Source: Thermoplasmata archaeon
GTDB lineage: Archaea; Thermoplasmatota; Thermoplasmata; UBA184
Reading direction: 5' to 3'
DNA: 6,614 nucleotides
Assembly (NCBI GenBank): GCA_030043505.1
Contig: JASHXN010000156.1
Span: 1-6,614, forward strand
Below, one piece after another: positions 6,274 to 6,614 of this stretch. The notes under the pieces were generated by a model that had not been told where the DNA came from, made no database searches, and worked only from the letters and a program-made list of their open reading frames with translations. Every line of letters begins with the position of its first letter. Position 1 is the stretch's first letter. The translations under genes and the position numbers were made by a program.

Positions 6274-6552
6274 CTACTTGTACGTCGAGTGGTGGGTGGT
6301 GCCCTCGTCATCGACGATGGTGATGCACTCCCCTTCGCACTCGAACAGGCACGCTTCGCACATGATGCAGTCCGGCCCGTGGATCACCGCGGACTTCTCC
6401 GCGCGGAATTGGAACTTCGCCGCGACCGCCGGGTCGTCCACGACGTTCGGCCAGTTCTCCCGGGGCTGCATTTCGAAGACGGTCACCGGGCAGACGTCCC
6501 GGCAGTGGGTGCAGCCTGTGCACTTCTCGTGGGCGACTTCGACCGTGACCAT
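6274..6552 (-). CDS. Two-cluster [4Fe-4S] ferredoxin with atypical second site
   Basis: This is a small electron carrier of 92 residues. The first site is canonical: Cys11-x2-Cys14-x2-Cys17-x3-Cys21-Pro. The second is Cys62-x2-Cys65-x2-Cys68-x3-Cys72, but the usual Pro after the last Cys is Glu73, and an extra Cys76 follows (Cys-Glu-Gly-Glu-Cys). The two sites are separated by 40 residues containing Asn-Trp-Pro and Asp-Asp-Pro, longer than in short clostridial ferredoxins. The surroundings are acidic, as is usual for electron-transfer partners. It is the first gene of the minus-strand unit, ahead of the beta-hydroxyacid dehydrogenase. ATG 6552 is preceded by a box A about 30 bases upstream. 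The partner enzyme is not evident; the adjacent dehydrogenase family uses NAD(P) and not ferredoxin, so the pairing may be only transcriptional. Confidence 0.9.
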   Translation of the reverse strand: MVTVEVAHEKCTGCTHCRDVCPVTVFEMQPRENWPNVVDDPAVAAKFQFRAEKSAVIHGPDCIMCEACLFECEGECITIVDDEGTTHHSTYK

Positions 6553-6581
6553 GGCTTACGGGTACGCTCCACCTTGGACGC

Positions 6582-6589
6582 ATATATTA
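6582..6589 (-). promoter_or_regulatory. Archaeal box A (TATA) promoter for the ferredoxin unit
   Basis: Read on the minus strand this is TAATATAT, the second of only two AT-rich runs in the window. Its near edge is 30 bases from the ATG at 6552, so with the normal 25-27 base offset from the box centre transcription would start within about ten bases of the ATG. That implies a leaderless or nearly leaderless mRNA. A ribosome-site-like AGGTGGAG (6574 to 6567) lies 14 bases before the ATG and would fall upstream of that predicted start, so it is probably not used. Confidence 0.7.
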
Positions 6590-6614
6590 CCTGCCCCCGG
6601 TCGGCGGGCGGCGT

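Overview
The window looks archaeal and very GC-rich. Four things point to archaea. It carries an archaeal-type elongation factor 1-beta next to a small zinc-ribbon protein of the COG2888 type. Its only two AT-rich runs are archaeal box A (TATA) sequences placed at promoter distance from genes. Its two exported proteins are full of N-glycosylation sequons and anchored by a single C-terminal membrane helix. Starts are a mix of GTG and ATG. The proteins are not strongly acidic, which argues against haloarchaea. An uncultivated GC-rich lineage such as one of the Thermoplasmatota is a reasonable guess, but the window does not prove it.

Layout, left to right. (1) Positions 2-2923, plus strand: the 3' part of a very large surface protein with eight degenerate carboxypeptidase-regulatory-like beta modules, two NEW3-like domains and a C-terminal anchor. 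(2) 2920-3753: a translationally coupled secreted protein, also sequon-rich and C-terminally anchored. (3) 3787-4238: a translation-related pair, a 58-residue zinc-ribbon protein and aEF1B, driven by a TTTATATA box that lies inside the end of the preceding gene. (4) 4258-5241: a YdjM/DUF457-type membrane metal-dependent hydrolase, probably on the same transcript. (5) Minus strand, convergent: a beta-hydroxyacid dehydrogenase (6213-5266) preceded by a two-cluster ferredoxin (6552-6274). Its promoter sits just upstream and suggests a leaderless or nearly leaderless mRNA.

The window therefore holds three transcription units: a cell-surface unit, a translation plus membrane-hydrolase unit, and a convergent redox unit. 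GC-rich inverted repeats without U-tracts lie at three gene ends (3735-3766, 5243-5262, 6255-6272), and the first two share similar arm sequences. There is no intergenic stretch over about 60 bases, and I see no tRNA, rRNA, CRISPR array or mobile element. Nothing here is clearly a new system. The least explained parts are the modular surface protein with its coupled partner, the hairpin in the leader of the zinc-ribbon gene, and the ferredoxin's atypical second cluster.
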